10,608 nt of DNA from Pelagibacteraceae bacterium BACL5 MAG-120820-bin39. Its GTDB lineage: Bacteria > Pseudomonadota > Alphaproteobacteria > Pelagibacterales > Pelagibacteraceae. Below, one piece after another: positions 1-6,892 of this stretch. The notes under the pieces are model-generated. The model had not been told where the DNA came from, did not search any database, and worked only from the letters and a program-made list of their open reading frames with translations. Every line of letters begins with the position of its first letter. The first letter of the stretch is position 1. Both the position numbers and the translations under genes were made by a program. Location: contig LIBV01000029.1 in assembly GCA_001438335.1 (NCBI GenBank), positions 1 through 10,608 on the forward strand, written 5' to 3'.

Positions 1-987
1 ATTATGCAAGGAATTAATTCCTATATCAAAAAAAATCAAAAACGAATTGTTTTTGCTGATGGAGAAGATGAAAATACTCTTAAAGCTGCAATTGCATTTA
101 AAAATTCAAGATTAGGAATACCCATATTAGTTGGTAAAGAATCAAAAATAAAAGAACAACTTAAAAAAATTGGTTATAGCGAAAATTTTAACATTGAGAT
201 TACAAATTCAAAAGATACTGAAAAGAGAAAAAAATATGTCGAATACTTATTTCAAAAATTACAAAGAGAAGAAGGTTTGCTTGAAAGAGATTGTGATCGA
301 TTAGTGAGAAATGATAGAGTGATATGGGCTACTAGTATGGTTGCTTGTGGTGATGCTGATGGCGCTATTACCGGAAATACAAGAAGGTTTGGTGCTTCTC
401 TAGAAAAAGTCAAACAAGTTACTGGAGTTAGAGATGGTGAAATAATGTTTGGGTTAAACTTAGTGGTACATAAGGGTAGAACAATATTTGTTGGTGATAC
501 TAGTGTTCATGAATATCCTTCTTCTGAGGAAATGGCTGAAATTGCTATCTCATCTGCAAGAGTGGTTAGATTATTTGGATTTGAACCAAAAGTTGCTTTT
601 GTTTCTCATTCTACTTTTGGTCAACCAATTACAAGTCGAACAAAACATATTAGAAAAGCGGTTGAGATATTAAAAAATAAAAATGTAGATTTTGAATTTG
701 ACGGAGATATGCAACCTGATGTGGCACTTAATAAAGAATATAAAAGTTTATATCCATTTTCTAAAATAGTTGGAAATGCAAATATTTTAATAATGCCAGG
801 TCAACATAGTGCGGCTATCTCATACAAGATGATGAAAACATTAGGAGATACAAAGGTAATTGGGCCACTATTAATAGGATTAGGTCTTCCAATTGAAATT
901 GCACCATTAAGAACATCAACTTCAGAAATTATAAATTTAGCATCTATTGCAGCTTATTCAGCAGATGTGATTGATTATAAAAAATAA
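1..987 (+). CDS. maeB: NADP-dependent malic enzyme, C-terminal phosphotransacetylase-like domain (5' partial)
   Basis: This is the C-terminal part of a MaeB-type malic enzyme, which oxidatively decarboxylates malate to pyruvate with NADP and links the TCA cycle to pyruvate in the cytoplasm. About 328 codons are visible. They match the phosphate acetyl/butyryl-transferase-like domain that follows the malic domain in the long (about 750-residue) form. Supporting motifs, numbered from the first ATG, are VFADGEDENTLKAA near residue 16, DADGAITGNTRRFGASLEKV near 118, and SHSTFGQP near 203. The reading frame is open to the left edge: codon 1-3 is ATT. The ATG at 4 is therefore most likely internal and the malic domain lies outside the window. 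In known long malic enzymes this domain is mainly regulatory and oligomeric. A free-standing phosphotransacetylase is the alternative, but the domain's MaeB-like start and sequence favour malic enzyme. The stop is 3 bases from the convergent lipoprotein gene. Confidence 0.82.
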   Translation: MMQGINSYIKKNQKRIVFADGEDENTLKAAIAFKNSRLGIPILVGKESKIKEQLKKIGYSENFNIEITNSKDTEKRKKYVEYLFQKLQREEGLLERDCDRLVRNDRVIWATSMVACGDADGAITGNTRRFGASLEKVKQVTGVRDGEIMFGLNLVVHKGRTIFVGDTSVHEYPSSEEMAEIAISSARVVRLFGFEPKVAFVSHSTFGQPITSRTKHIRKAVEILKNKNVDFEFDGDMQPDVALNKEYKSLYPFSKIVGNANILIMPGQHSAAISYKMMKTLGDTKVIGPLLIGLGLPIEIAPLRTSTSEIINLASIAAYSADVIDYKK

Positions 988-990
988 ATA

Positions 991-1584
991 TTATTTTTTT
1001 TGAACTCTTAAATCATCTACTAAGATAATACTTGCAACTACATCTTCAACATCAAGTATCTCTTTAGTTTCTTTTATAACTTCGTCTTTTTCATCTGAGG
1101 TTAAAGCAATACCGTAAATATAAATTTTCTTTTTGTAAGTATCAATTTGATAGTTGCTAGCTTTAATTTTTTTATTAAAAATCATAGCTGTTCTTAATTG
1201 AGAGGTAATTAAAAGATCTTTTGCAGATTGTTTAAAATTAAAATCTTCTTTAATTTTAATATCATTTCTAACTGAACGAGCACCTTTTGTTTCCCAGGCT
1301 AATTTAGTTATTTTTAATTTTTCCTCTGGATTATCAACTTTTCCAGTAATGAATATTCTACCATCTAAAACTTTAGAACTGACTGACAGAAGATATTTTT
1401 TATCTAACATCAATATTCTCGCTGAAAGATTTTTTTGCATTATAGAGTCATCAATTTGAGTTCCAACAGTTCTTGGGTCAAAGGCGACACTCACTCCTGT
1501 ACCAAACAAACCTTTTGAAGATACCCCAACACATCCAGTTAAAATGATTGGAATAATTATTAATATTACAAATTTAAATTTCAT
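991..1584 (-). CDS. DolP/YraP-like outer-membrane lipoprotein with two BON domains
   Basis: The 197-residue product is a predicted lipoprotein. A short basic start and hydrophobic stretch (residues 1-17) end in the lipobox LTGC, with Cys18 as the lipidated residue. Two BON-type repeats follow, roughly residues 47-113 and 121-190. Each has the pattern of a variable helix, a 'G-x-V/I-x-G' strand pair (GRIFITGKV near 75) and a 'V...V.N.I' end (ARSVRNDIKI). The segment DPRTVGTQIDDS (36-47) ahead of BON1 is typical of the DolP/YraP family. In Escherichia coli, DolP is an outer-membrane lipoprotein that binds anionic phospholipid and supports outer-membrane integrity and BAM function. The same role here is inferred. 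The gene start overlaps the rsmI 3' end by 11 bases, so the two are very likely co-transcribed and translationally coupled. It ends 3 bases from the convergent malic enzyme gene. Other BON lipoproteins (OsmY-like) are less likely because of the lipobox. Confidence 0.82.
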   Translation of the reverse strand: MKFKFVILIIIPIILTGCVGVSSKGLFGTGVSVAFDPRTVGTQIDDSIMQKNLSARILMLDKKYLLSVSSKVLDGRIFITGKVDNPEEKLKITKLAWETKGARSVRNDIKIKEDFNFKQSAKDLLITSQLRTAMIFNKKIKASNYQIDTYKKKIYIYGIALTSDEKDEVIKETKEILDVEDVVASIILVDDLRVQKK

Positions 1585-2437
1585 TTTTTAATTTTAAACA
1601 ATAATTATATATATCTTTTTTTGAAATATTTTTATTTTCATTAATTAAGTTTGTAATTTCTTTTACACTTAATTTGTTTATTAATCTTTTTATATTTCTT
1701 TTATCTGATTCATCTAGAATTTGTGAAGTTTTTTTTTCATTTTTTGGCTCTGATATAACAATTGTAATCTCTCCTTTTAAATTATTGTCAAAATGTTCTA
1801 GCAAATCAATATCGGTTCTTATAAATTCTTCATATAACTTTGAAATTTCTCTACATATAACAATTTTTCTACCCGCAAAATTTTTTTTAATAAATGGAAT
1901 TATTTTATTTATTTTTTTAGCAGATATAAAAAAAACTAAACTACAATTAATTTCTGAAAGTATCTTTAAATCTTCTACTAATGTTTTATTTTTTTCAGGA
2001 AAAAAACCATAAAATAAAAACTTTTCCGAAAAACCACTAATTGAAACTGCAGATGCAACTGCTGATGCACCTGGGATAGGAATTATTTCAATACCCTGTT
2101 TAGCACACTCATTTACCAAAATGGAACCTGGATCCGATATACTTGGAGTTCCTGCATCAGAAATAAGAGACACGATCGATCCATTTTTTAAAATCTCTAT
2201 AATTTTACTTAAATTTTTTTTTTCATTAAATTTATGATTTGAAATTAATTTAGATTTAATTTCATACCGATCTAAAAGATTTTTTGAAGTTCGAGTATCC
2301 TCACATAAAATATATTCAGATTTTTTTAAAACTTCTATAGCTCTAAAAGTGATATCACCTAGATTACCAATGGGAGTTGCTACCAAATAAAGCCCATTTT
2401 TAATCTCTTTTGTAGATGAATTTGAATTTATAATCAT
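1574..2437 (-). CDS. rsmI: 16S rRNA (cytidine(1402)-2'-O)-methyltransferase RsmI
   Basis: RsmI is an S-adenosylmethionine-dependent enzyme of the tetrapyrrole-methylase fold. It methylates the 2'-O of C1402 in the decoding centre of 16S rRNA and acts in the cytoplasm on the 30S subunit. The 287-residue length is normal for the family. Visible motifs are TPIGNLGDIT (21-30), CEDTR (45-49), SDAGTPSISDPG (93-104) and IPGASAV (121-127), which together build the SAM and active-site pockets, then FYGFFP (142-147). A lysine-rich helical C-terminal region (about 235-287) fits the family's small C-terminal domain. The chosen ATG leaves about 15 residues before the conserved LYLVATPIGN strand, which is usual. 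No good Shine-Dalgarno sequence precedes it. The gene is divergent from the LpoA-like gene, 33 bases apart, and its 3' end overlaps the BON lipoprotein gene. A run of ten A on the coding strand (window 2214-2223) lies inside the frame without breaking it. Confidence 0.95.
   Translation of the reverse strand: MIINSNSSTKEIKNGLYLVATPIGNLGDITFRAIEVLKKSEYILCEDTRTSKNLLDRYEIKSKLISNHKFNEKKNLSKIIEILKNGSIVSLISDAGTPSISDPGSILVNECAKQGIEIIPIPGASAVASAVSISGFSEKFLFYGFFPEKNKTLVEDLKILSEINCSLVFFISAKKINKIIPFIKKNFAGRKIVICREISKLYEEFIRTDIDLLEHFDNNLKGEITIVISEPKNEKKTSQILDESDKRNIKRLINKLSVKEITNLINENKNISKKDIYNYCLKLKNEI
2429..2434 (+). promoter_or_regulatory. Candidate -10 element for the LpoA-like gene
   Basis: A perfect TATAAT lies on the + strand inside the first codons of rsmI, 36 bases before the ATG of the LpoA-like gene. 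It would place transcription start near 2441 and give a leader of about 30 bases. No convincing -35 hexamer is found at 16-18 bases. In DNA this AT-rich a perfect -10 can arise by chance, so this is only a candidate. Confidence 0.3.
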
Positions 2438-2453
2438 AATTCTGCTTAAAATT

Positions 2454-2459
2454 ATTATA
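2454..2459 (-). promoter_or_regulatory. Candidate -10 element for rsmI
   Basis: A perfect TATAAT is read on the minus strand in the 33-base spacer, 16 bases before the rsmI start codon. The implied transcription start near 2447 would leave a leader of only about 10 bases, consistent with the absence of a Shine-Dalgarno sequence. The -35 region would fall in the start of the divergent gene and is weak. It is supported only by hexamer match and position. Confidence 0.3.
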
Positions 2460-2470
2460 GTATCATCAAA

Positions 2471-3625
2471 ATGAACAATTTTATTAAAATTATTAAAATA
2501 CTAGTAACATTTTTTTTTCTGTTATTTTCAATTAACTTAAAAGCAGAAGAAAAAATTAAAATTGGTCTTTTGGTTCCACTATCGGGAGAAAATAAAGAAA
2601 TTGGTCAGCAAATCATAAAAGCGGTAAGACTAGCAGTTAAAGATATAAATAGTGATTTCATAGAAATAATCCCAAGAGATACAGCCTCTACTGCTAACAA
2701 GACAATGCGTTCAGCTATAGAACTTAAAAATTTAGGTGTACAAGTAGTTATTGGTCCAGTTTTTTTTAATAGTTTAACTTATCTAGATGAAGTTAAAGAA
2801 CTTACCTTTCTATCGTTGACCAATAAAACTTTAGATCTACCAAAAAATATAATTAGTGCCGGAGTAAATTCTACATCTCAATTAAATACTATAAAAAAAT
2901 TTATTGAATTAAATCGTATTGAGAGAACAATATTTTTAACTCCTATGTTAGACTATGAGGCTGAGGTTCAAAAAGGAATAAAAGACTCTAAAATAAAAGT
3001 CTTTAGAGATTATATTTACGATATCGAACCAACAAAATTAACTGAACAAATTGAAAAAATTACAAACTACGGAATAAGAAAACAAAATTTATATGATGAA
3101 ATCTATCGAGTAGAAAATTCTAATGACCCCAATAAAGAAAAAAAAACAGAACAATTAAAAAAGAGATACACTTTAGGTGGGCTTAATTTCGATGCAGTGG
3201 TCATTTCGGATTTTGATGAAAGTTTAAAAAGTGTTACTACATCGCTTTTATACACGGATGTTTCCCCAAAAAATAAATACTTTATAACACTAAATCAATG
3301 GTTTGATGAAAGTTTAATAAATGAAACTAATTTGCAACCTATCTATTATCCTTCAATAAATAAATTTAATTTTGATAGTTATAAGAAAAAATTCTTTGAT
3401 GAATTTAATGAATATCCAGACCATCTTTCTTTATTAAGCTATGATCTAGTGGGATTAATCTATTATTTGTCTCTTAAAAACAATCTTTCAGAATTAAATA
3501 AATTGTTTAAAAAAAAGAATTCCTTCAAAGGCAAAATTGGGATTTTTGATATCCAAGACAATAAAATAAATCACAGATTAAATTTTTACAAAGTCGATGA
3601 AGGAAAGCTTATAGAAATTTTCTAA
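2471..3625 (+). CDS. Secreted periplasmic-binding-fold protein, LpoA / penicillin-binding-protein-activator-like
   Basis: The 384-residue product starts with a clear signal peptide: basic residues, a hydrophobic core at about 10-22, and likely cleavage after LKA at residue 25. The mature protein begins like a type 1 periplasmic binding protein (IKIGLLVPLSGENKEIGQQI at about 29-48), and VVIGPVFF (92-99) matches the 'iGP..s' strand of the Leu/Ile/Val-binding fold. A charged, helix-prone stretch near residues 195-235, rich in Lys and Glu, separates this from 'NFDAVVISDFDES' and a second lobe. This arrangement, and the position divergent from rsmI, fit the family annotated as penicillin-binding protein activator (C-terminal domain of LpoA) in alphaproteobacteria. 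Escherichia coli LpoA also has an N-terminal TPR domain and a lipid anchor. Both are absent here, so activation of a penicillin-binding protein is uncertain. A branched-chain amino-acid binding protein is the alternative, but no transporter genes adjoin. Its 3' end overlaps convergent rdgB by 17 bases. Confidence 0.72.
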   Translation: MNNFIKIIKILVTFFFLLFSINLKAEEKIKIGLLVPLSGENKEIGQQIIKAVRLAVKDINSDFIEIIPRDTASTANKTMRSAIELKNLGVQVVIGPVFFNSLTYLDEVKELTFLSLTNKTLDLPKNIISAGVNSTSQLNTIKKFIELNRIERTIFLTPMLDYEAEVQKGIKDSKIKVFRDYIYDIEPTKLTEQIEKITNYGIRKQNLYDEIYRVENSNDPNKEKKTEQLKKRYTLGGLNFDAVVISDFDESLKSVTTSLLYTDVSPKNKYFITLNQWFDESLINETNLQPIYYPSINKFNFDSYKKKFFDEFNEYPDHLSLLSYDLVGLIYYLSLKNNLSELNKLFKKKNSFKGKIGIFDIQDNKINHRLNFYKVDEGKLIEIF

Positions 3626-4205
3626 GTTTTTTAAATGCTTTAAATCGATGATCAATTTTATATTTTTGTGAAGACCTCATTTCACCAAAAGTTTTATTTT
3701 TTCCTCTCGGAATAAAGATCGGATCATAACCAAAACCATTACTACCTTTGGGAATATTTGAAAGATGTCCTTCCACTTCACCTCTTACACAAATTAAGTT
3801 TTTATCCAAATTAGAGATTGATAAAGCACAAACAAATCTAGCTTTTATTCTCTTTGATTTCCAATTTTTATCTTGTTTAGTTAATTCTCGATAAACTCTT
3901 CTAATAGCTTTATTAAAATCTCCAGATTTTCCTCCCCACCTAGCAGAATAAATTCCAGGTTTTTTATCCAACAAATCAATTTCTAATCCAGAATCATCAG
4001 CTAAACACATTAGTTTTGTCTTTTTTGAAAAATACTTTGACTTTAAAATAGAATTTTCTTCAAATGTAAGCCCGGTCTCTTTTGGGCTTTTAATTTTATA
4101 CTGATTTAATGAAAAAGTTTTAATCTTTTGTGGTAATAAATCCCTGATTTCTTTAAGTTTTCCTTTATTATTGGTTCCAATCAATAAATTATTAATTTTT
4201 TTCAT
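3609..4205 (-). CDS. rdgB: XTP/dITP diphosphatase (Ham1/RdgB family non-canonical purine NTP pyrophosphatase)
   Basis: RdgB hydrolyses dITP, ITP and XTP to the monophosphates plus pyrophosphate, keeping deaminated purines out of DNA and RNA. At 198 residues it is the usual size. Family motifs are in order: GTNNKGKLKEI near residue 10 for nucleotide phosphate binding, TFEENSILKSKYFS (47-60) containing the metal-binding Glu50, LADDSGLEID (68-77) with the catalytic Asp70/Asp71 pair, PGIYSARWGG (83-92), SNGFGYDP (155-162) for base recognition, and DHRFKA (185-190), corresponding to the usual S-H-R motif. The start codon is 42 bases from divergent grpE. In many alphaproteobacteria rdgB sits beside rph and hemW, with hrcA-grpE nearby. 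Here rph, hemW and hrcA are not in the window. The stop lies inside the end of the convergent LpoA-like gene. Confidence 0.95.
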   Translation of the reverse strand: MKKINNLLIGTNNKGKLKEIRDLLPQKIKTFSLNQYKIKSPKETGLTFEENSILKSKYFSKKTKLMCLADDSGLEIDLLDKKPGIYSARWGGKSGDFNKAIRRVYRELTKQDKNWKSKRIKARFVCALSISNLDKNLICVRGEVEGHLSNIPKGSNGFGYDPIFIPRGKNKTFGEMRSSQKYKIDHRFKAFKKLRKFL

Positions 4206-4211
4206 TAATAC

Positions 4212-4239
4212 CTAGCAATTTATGAATTTCTTACCATAT
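4212..4239 (+). promoter_or_regulatory. Possible promoter for grpE (sigma-32-like or sigma-70-like)
   Basis: In the 42-base rdgB-grpE spacer, CTAGCAA (4212-4218) resembles the sigma-32 -35 element CTTGAAA at 5 of 7 bases. After 14 bases comes ACCATAT (4233-4239), close to the Escherichia coli sigma-32 -10 consensus CCCATNT. TATAAG (4237-4242) is an overlapping sigma-70 -10 alternative. Either reading places transcription start at or within a few bases of the grpE ATG (4248), implying an almost leaderless message. That argues for caution. The true promoter may lie further upstream inside rdgB. Confidence 0.3.
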
Positions 4240-4247
4240 AAGGTGTC

Positions 4248-4874
4248 ATGGAAAAAGAAGAAAACCTTAAACAAGAAACTACAGAAAATGAAACCTCAAA
4301 CGAAGAAGTGAAAGAGGAAGTTTCTAAGAATATAGAAGAAGAAAATAACTCTTCTAAAGAAATTTCTCCTGAGGAAAAAATAAAAGAACTCGAAGATAAA
4401 CTTATTAGAACTTTTGCTGAGATGGAAAATCAAAGAAGAAGGTTTGAAAAAGAAAAAGAAGATGCTTTTGAATATGGTGGTTATGCATTTGCAAAAGAGG
4501 CTTTAAATTTAATTGATAATCTAGAAAGATCAAAACTAGTTTTACAATCTGATGAGGTATTAAAAGATACAGAAGCACTTAAAAAAACTTTAGAACATTT
4601 GGATATTATTAATAAAGATCTTATCTCAATATTTACAAAAAATAATATAAAGCCAATTGACAGTATAAATAAAAAATTAGATCCAAACTTTCATCAAGCA
4701 ATGATGGAAATTGAAGATGATGCAAAAGAACCTGGTACTATTATTCAAGAAATTCAAAAAGGGTTTATGATTAAAGATAGATTACTAAGACCCTCTTTAG
4801 TTGCTGTTTCAAAAAAAACAGAGAAAAAAGATGAAAAAAGTGAGGAAAATAAAGAAAATTCAAGTGAGAATTAG
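4248..4874 (+). CDS. grpE: Nucleotide exchange factor GrpE (Hsp70 co-chaperone)
   Basis: GrpE is a homodimeric cytoplasmic factor that releases ADP from DnaK and so resets the Hsp70 cycle. The 208-residue protein has the expected order. A disordered acidic Glu/Asn/Lys-rich head (about 1-40) is followed by a long charged helix forming the dimer coiled coil (about 41-95, including AEMENQRRRFEKEKEDA). A helical region follows, and then the beta-wing with the GrpE signature (about 148-190): FHQAMMEIEDD, GTIIQEIQKGFMIKDR and LLRPSLVAVSK. The tail after 190 is again highly charged and probably disordered. The ATG at 4248 is preceded by AAGG (4240-4243) at a 4-base spacing, a short Shine-Dalgarno match. 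The next Met is deep inside the coiled coil, so this start is preferred. It is the first gene of the grpE-dnaK-dnaJ cluster. hrcA, which often precedes grpE, is absent. Confidence 0.95.
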   Translation: MEKEENLKQETTENETSNEEVKEEVSKNIEEENNSSKEISPEEKIKELEDKLIRTFAEMENQRRRFEKEKEDAFEYGGYAFAKEALNLIDNLERSKLVLQSDEVLKDTEALKKTLEHLDIINKDLISIFTKNNIKPIDSINKKLDPNFHQAMMEIEDDAKEPGTIIQEIQKGFMIKDRLLRPSLVAVSKKTEKKDEKSEENKENSSEN

Positions 4875-4886
4875 TAATAGCCTTAA

Positions 4887-4914
4887 CTTGTAGAATTAGA
4901 ATTAACCCCTATAT
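4887..4914 (+). promoter_or_regulatory. Heat-shock (sigma-32/RpoH) promoter of dnaK
   Basis: The grpE-dnaK spacer contains CTTG (4887-4890), 17 bases, then CCTATAT (4908-4914). This matches the alphaproteobacterial RpoH consensus as I know it, CTTG-N17/18-CYTATNT, at every specified position. Transcription would start near 4920-4922, leaving a leader of about 16 bases that carries a purine-rich GAGAGA stretch as ribosome site before the dnaK ATG at 4938. It is placed exactly where an internal dnaK-dnaJ promoter would be expected, and would allow DnaK to be raised independently of GrpE on stress. Confidence 0.72.
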
Positions 4915-4937
4915 GAAGAAAGAGAGAAATTAACATT

Positions 4938-6863
4938 ATGAGCAAAATAATTGGAATAGATTTAGGAACAACAAATTCGTGCGTTGCAATCATGGAAGGC
5001 AGCCAACCTAAGGTATTAGAAAATGCCGAAGGTGCAAGAACCACTCCATCGGTTGTTGCTTTCACCGATGATAATGAAAAACTAATTGGTCAGCCTGCAA
5101 AAAGACAAGCAGTAACTAATCCTGAAAATACTATCTTTGCAGTTAAAAGATTAATTGGAAGAAATTTTGATGATCCAACTGTAAAAAAAGATGTTGAAGC
5201 TGCTCCCTTTAAAATAATTAATTCTGATAAAGGTGATGCTTGGATTGAAGCTAGAGGAGAAAAATATTCACCTTCACAAATTTCGGCATTCATTTTACAA
5301 AAAATGAAAGAGACAGCAGAAAAATATTTAGGTCAAGCGGTTACTAAAGCTGTAATTACAGTGCCTGCTTATTTTAATGATGCACAAAGACAAGCAACTA
5401 AAGATGCTGGTAAAATTGCTGGATTAGAAGTTTTAAGAATTATTAACGAACCAACAGCTGCTTCACTTGCTTATGGTTTAGATAAAAAACAAAATAAAAA
5501 AATTGCCGTCTATGATTTGGGTGGAGGAACATTTGATGTATCCATCCTTGAATTGGGTGATGGGGTCTTCGAAGTTAAATCTACTAATGGTGATACTTTT
5601 TTAGGTGGAGAAGATTTTGATAATACTGTTGTTAATTATCTAATTTCTGAATTCAAAAAAGATAGCGGTATAGATTTAAAAACAGATAAACTAGCCCTAC
5701 AAAGATTAAAAGAAGCTGCAGAAAAAGCTAAAATTGAGCTATCATCTGCTGAACAAACTGACATTAATTTACCATTTATCACCGCTGATAAAACAGGTCC
5801 AAAACATATTAATTTAAAAATGACTAGAGCTAAATTAGAGGCTTTAGTTGAAGACTTAATTGCTAAAACAATGCCTCCTTGCAAAACTGCATTAAAAGAT
5901 GCCGGAATTACAGCTAGTGAAATTGATGAGATTGTAATGGTTGGTGGTATGACCAGAATGCCAAAGGTTATAGCTGAAGTTAAAAACTTTTTTGGTAAAG
6001 AGCCTAATAAAAGTGTTAATCCAGATGAAGTAGTTGCAATGGGTGCTGCTATTCAAGCAGGAGTTCTTCAGGGAGATGTTAAAGATGTTCTTCTATTAGA
6101 CGTTACTCCTTTATCGCTTGGAATTGAAACTTTAGGTGGCGTGTCTACAAAATTAATTGAAAAAAATACAACAATTCCTACAAAAAAAAGCCAAGTATTT
6201 TCAACCGCTGAAGATAGTCAACCCGCCGTATCGATTAGAGTATTACAGGGTGAAAGGGAAATGGCAGCTGATAATAAATTATTAGGAAATTTTGAGCTAG
6301 TTGGTATTGCTCCAGCTCCAAGAGGTGTACCTCAAATTGAAGTTACTTTTGATATTGATGCCAATGGAATTGTTAATGTTTCTGCGAAAGATAAAGGAAC
6401 TGGCAAAGAACAAAAAATTCAAATTCAAGCCTCAGGTGGTTTAAGTGATGAAGAAATTGAAAAAATGGTTAAAGAAGCTGAAGCTAATAAAGAGGCTGAT
6501 AAAAAGAAAAGAGAGTCAGTCGATGCAAGAAATCAAGCTGATACTTTAATTCATTCAACAGAAAAAAACTTAAAAGAACATGGTGCAAAAGTTTCTGATG
6601 CTGAAAAGAAAGCAATTGAAGACGCATCAACTGCCTTAAAAGAAGCTCTTAAAGGTGATAACGCTGAAGATATAAAAAAGAAAACTGAAACTTTAGTTCA
6701 AGCTTCAATGAAACTTGGGGAAGCTATTTACAAGTCACAACAAAATACTAAACCTGATTCTGGAGATGATGACGGAAAAGATAATAAGGATAAAAAAGAC
6801 GATAATGTTGTTGATGCAGACTTTGAAGAAGTAAAAGACGAGAATAAAGAAAAAAGCGCTTAA
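4938..6863 (+). CDS. dnaK: Molecular chaperone DnaK (Hsp70)
   Basis: DnaK is the ATP-driven cytoplasmic Hsp70 that folds, holds and disaggregates proteins with DnaJ and GrpE. At 641 residues it is full length. The ATPase domain shows GIDLGTTNSCVAI (6-18), AVKRLIGR (68-75), VPAYFNDAQRQATKDAG (142-158), NEPTAASLAYG (170-180), YDLGGGTFDVS (192-202) with the autophosphorylation-site Thr198, and VGGMTRMPKV (335-344). The interdomain linker is DVLLLDVTPLSLG (383-395). The substrate-binding domain runs to about residue 500, followed by the helical lid rich in Lys and Glu. The C-terminus has an Asp/Lys-rich stretch (about 608-623) and then DADFEEVKD (626-634). This is the usual bacterial tail motif, here followed by seven extra residues. 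The ATG is confirmed by alignment of the first strand MSKIIGIDLG. It sits 63 bases after grpE behind a heat-shock promoter and 29 bases before dnaJ. Confidence 0.98.
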   Translation: MSKIIGIDLGTTNSCVAIMEGSQPKVLENAEGARTTPSVVAFTDDNEKLIGQPAKRQAVTNPENTIFAVKRLIGRNFDDPTVKKDVEAAPFKIINSDKGDAWIEARGEKYSPSQISAFILQKMKETAEKYLGQAVTKAVITVPAYFNDAQRQATKDAGKIAGLEVLRIINEPTAASLAYGLDKKQNKKIAVYDLGGGTFDVSILELGDGVFEVKSTNGDTFLGGEDFDNTVVNYLISEFKKDSGIDLKTDKLALQRLKEAAEKAKIELSSAEQTDINLPFITADKTGPKHINLKMTRAKLEALVEDLIAKTMPPCKTALKDAGITASEIDEIVMVGGMTRMPKVIAEVKNFFGKEPNKSVNPDEVVAMGAAIQAGVLQGDVKDVLLLDVTPLSLGIETLGGVSTKLIEKNTTIPTKKSQVFSTAEDSQPAVSIRVLQGEREMAADNKLLGNFELVGIAPAPRGVPQIEVTFDIDANGIVNVSAKDKGTGKEQKIQIQASGGLSDEEIEKMVKEAEANKEADKKKRESVDARNQADTLIHSTEKNLKEHGAKVSDAEKKAIEDASTALKEALKGDNAEDIKKKTETLVQASMKLGEAIYKSQQNTKPDSGDDDGKDNKDKKDDNVVDADFEEVKDENKEKSA

Positions 6864-6892
6864 ACAAACATCTAGTTGTCTAGGGTAGATTC

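Noticed and set aside
1674..2012. 112-codon open frame on the + strand antisense to rsmI, rich in Phe, Ile and Leu
   Set aside because: It lies wholly inside a well-supported rsmI frame. Its hydrophobic make-up is simply the complement of Lys-rich AT codons.
4206..4247. CIRCE operator before grpE
   Set aside because: Searched by eye for TTAGCACTC-N9-GAGTGCTAA and near variants. None is present.
4883..5865. Open frames on the - strand opposite the start and middle of dnaK (4883-5065, 5090-5293 and 5636-5884)
   Set aside because: They mirror strongly conserved DnaK codons and have no start signals or recognisable domains. Antisense frames over dnaK are common artefacts.
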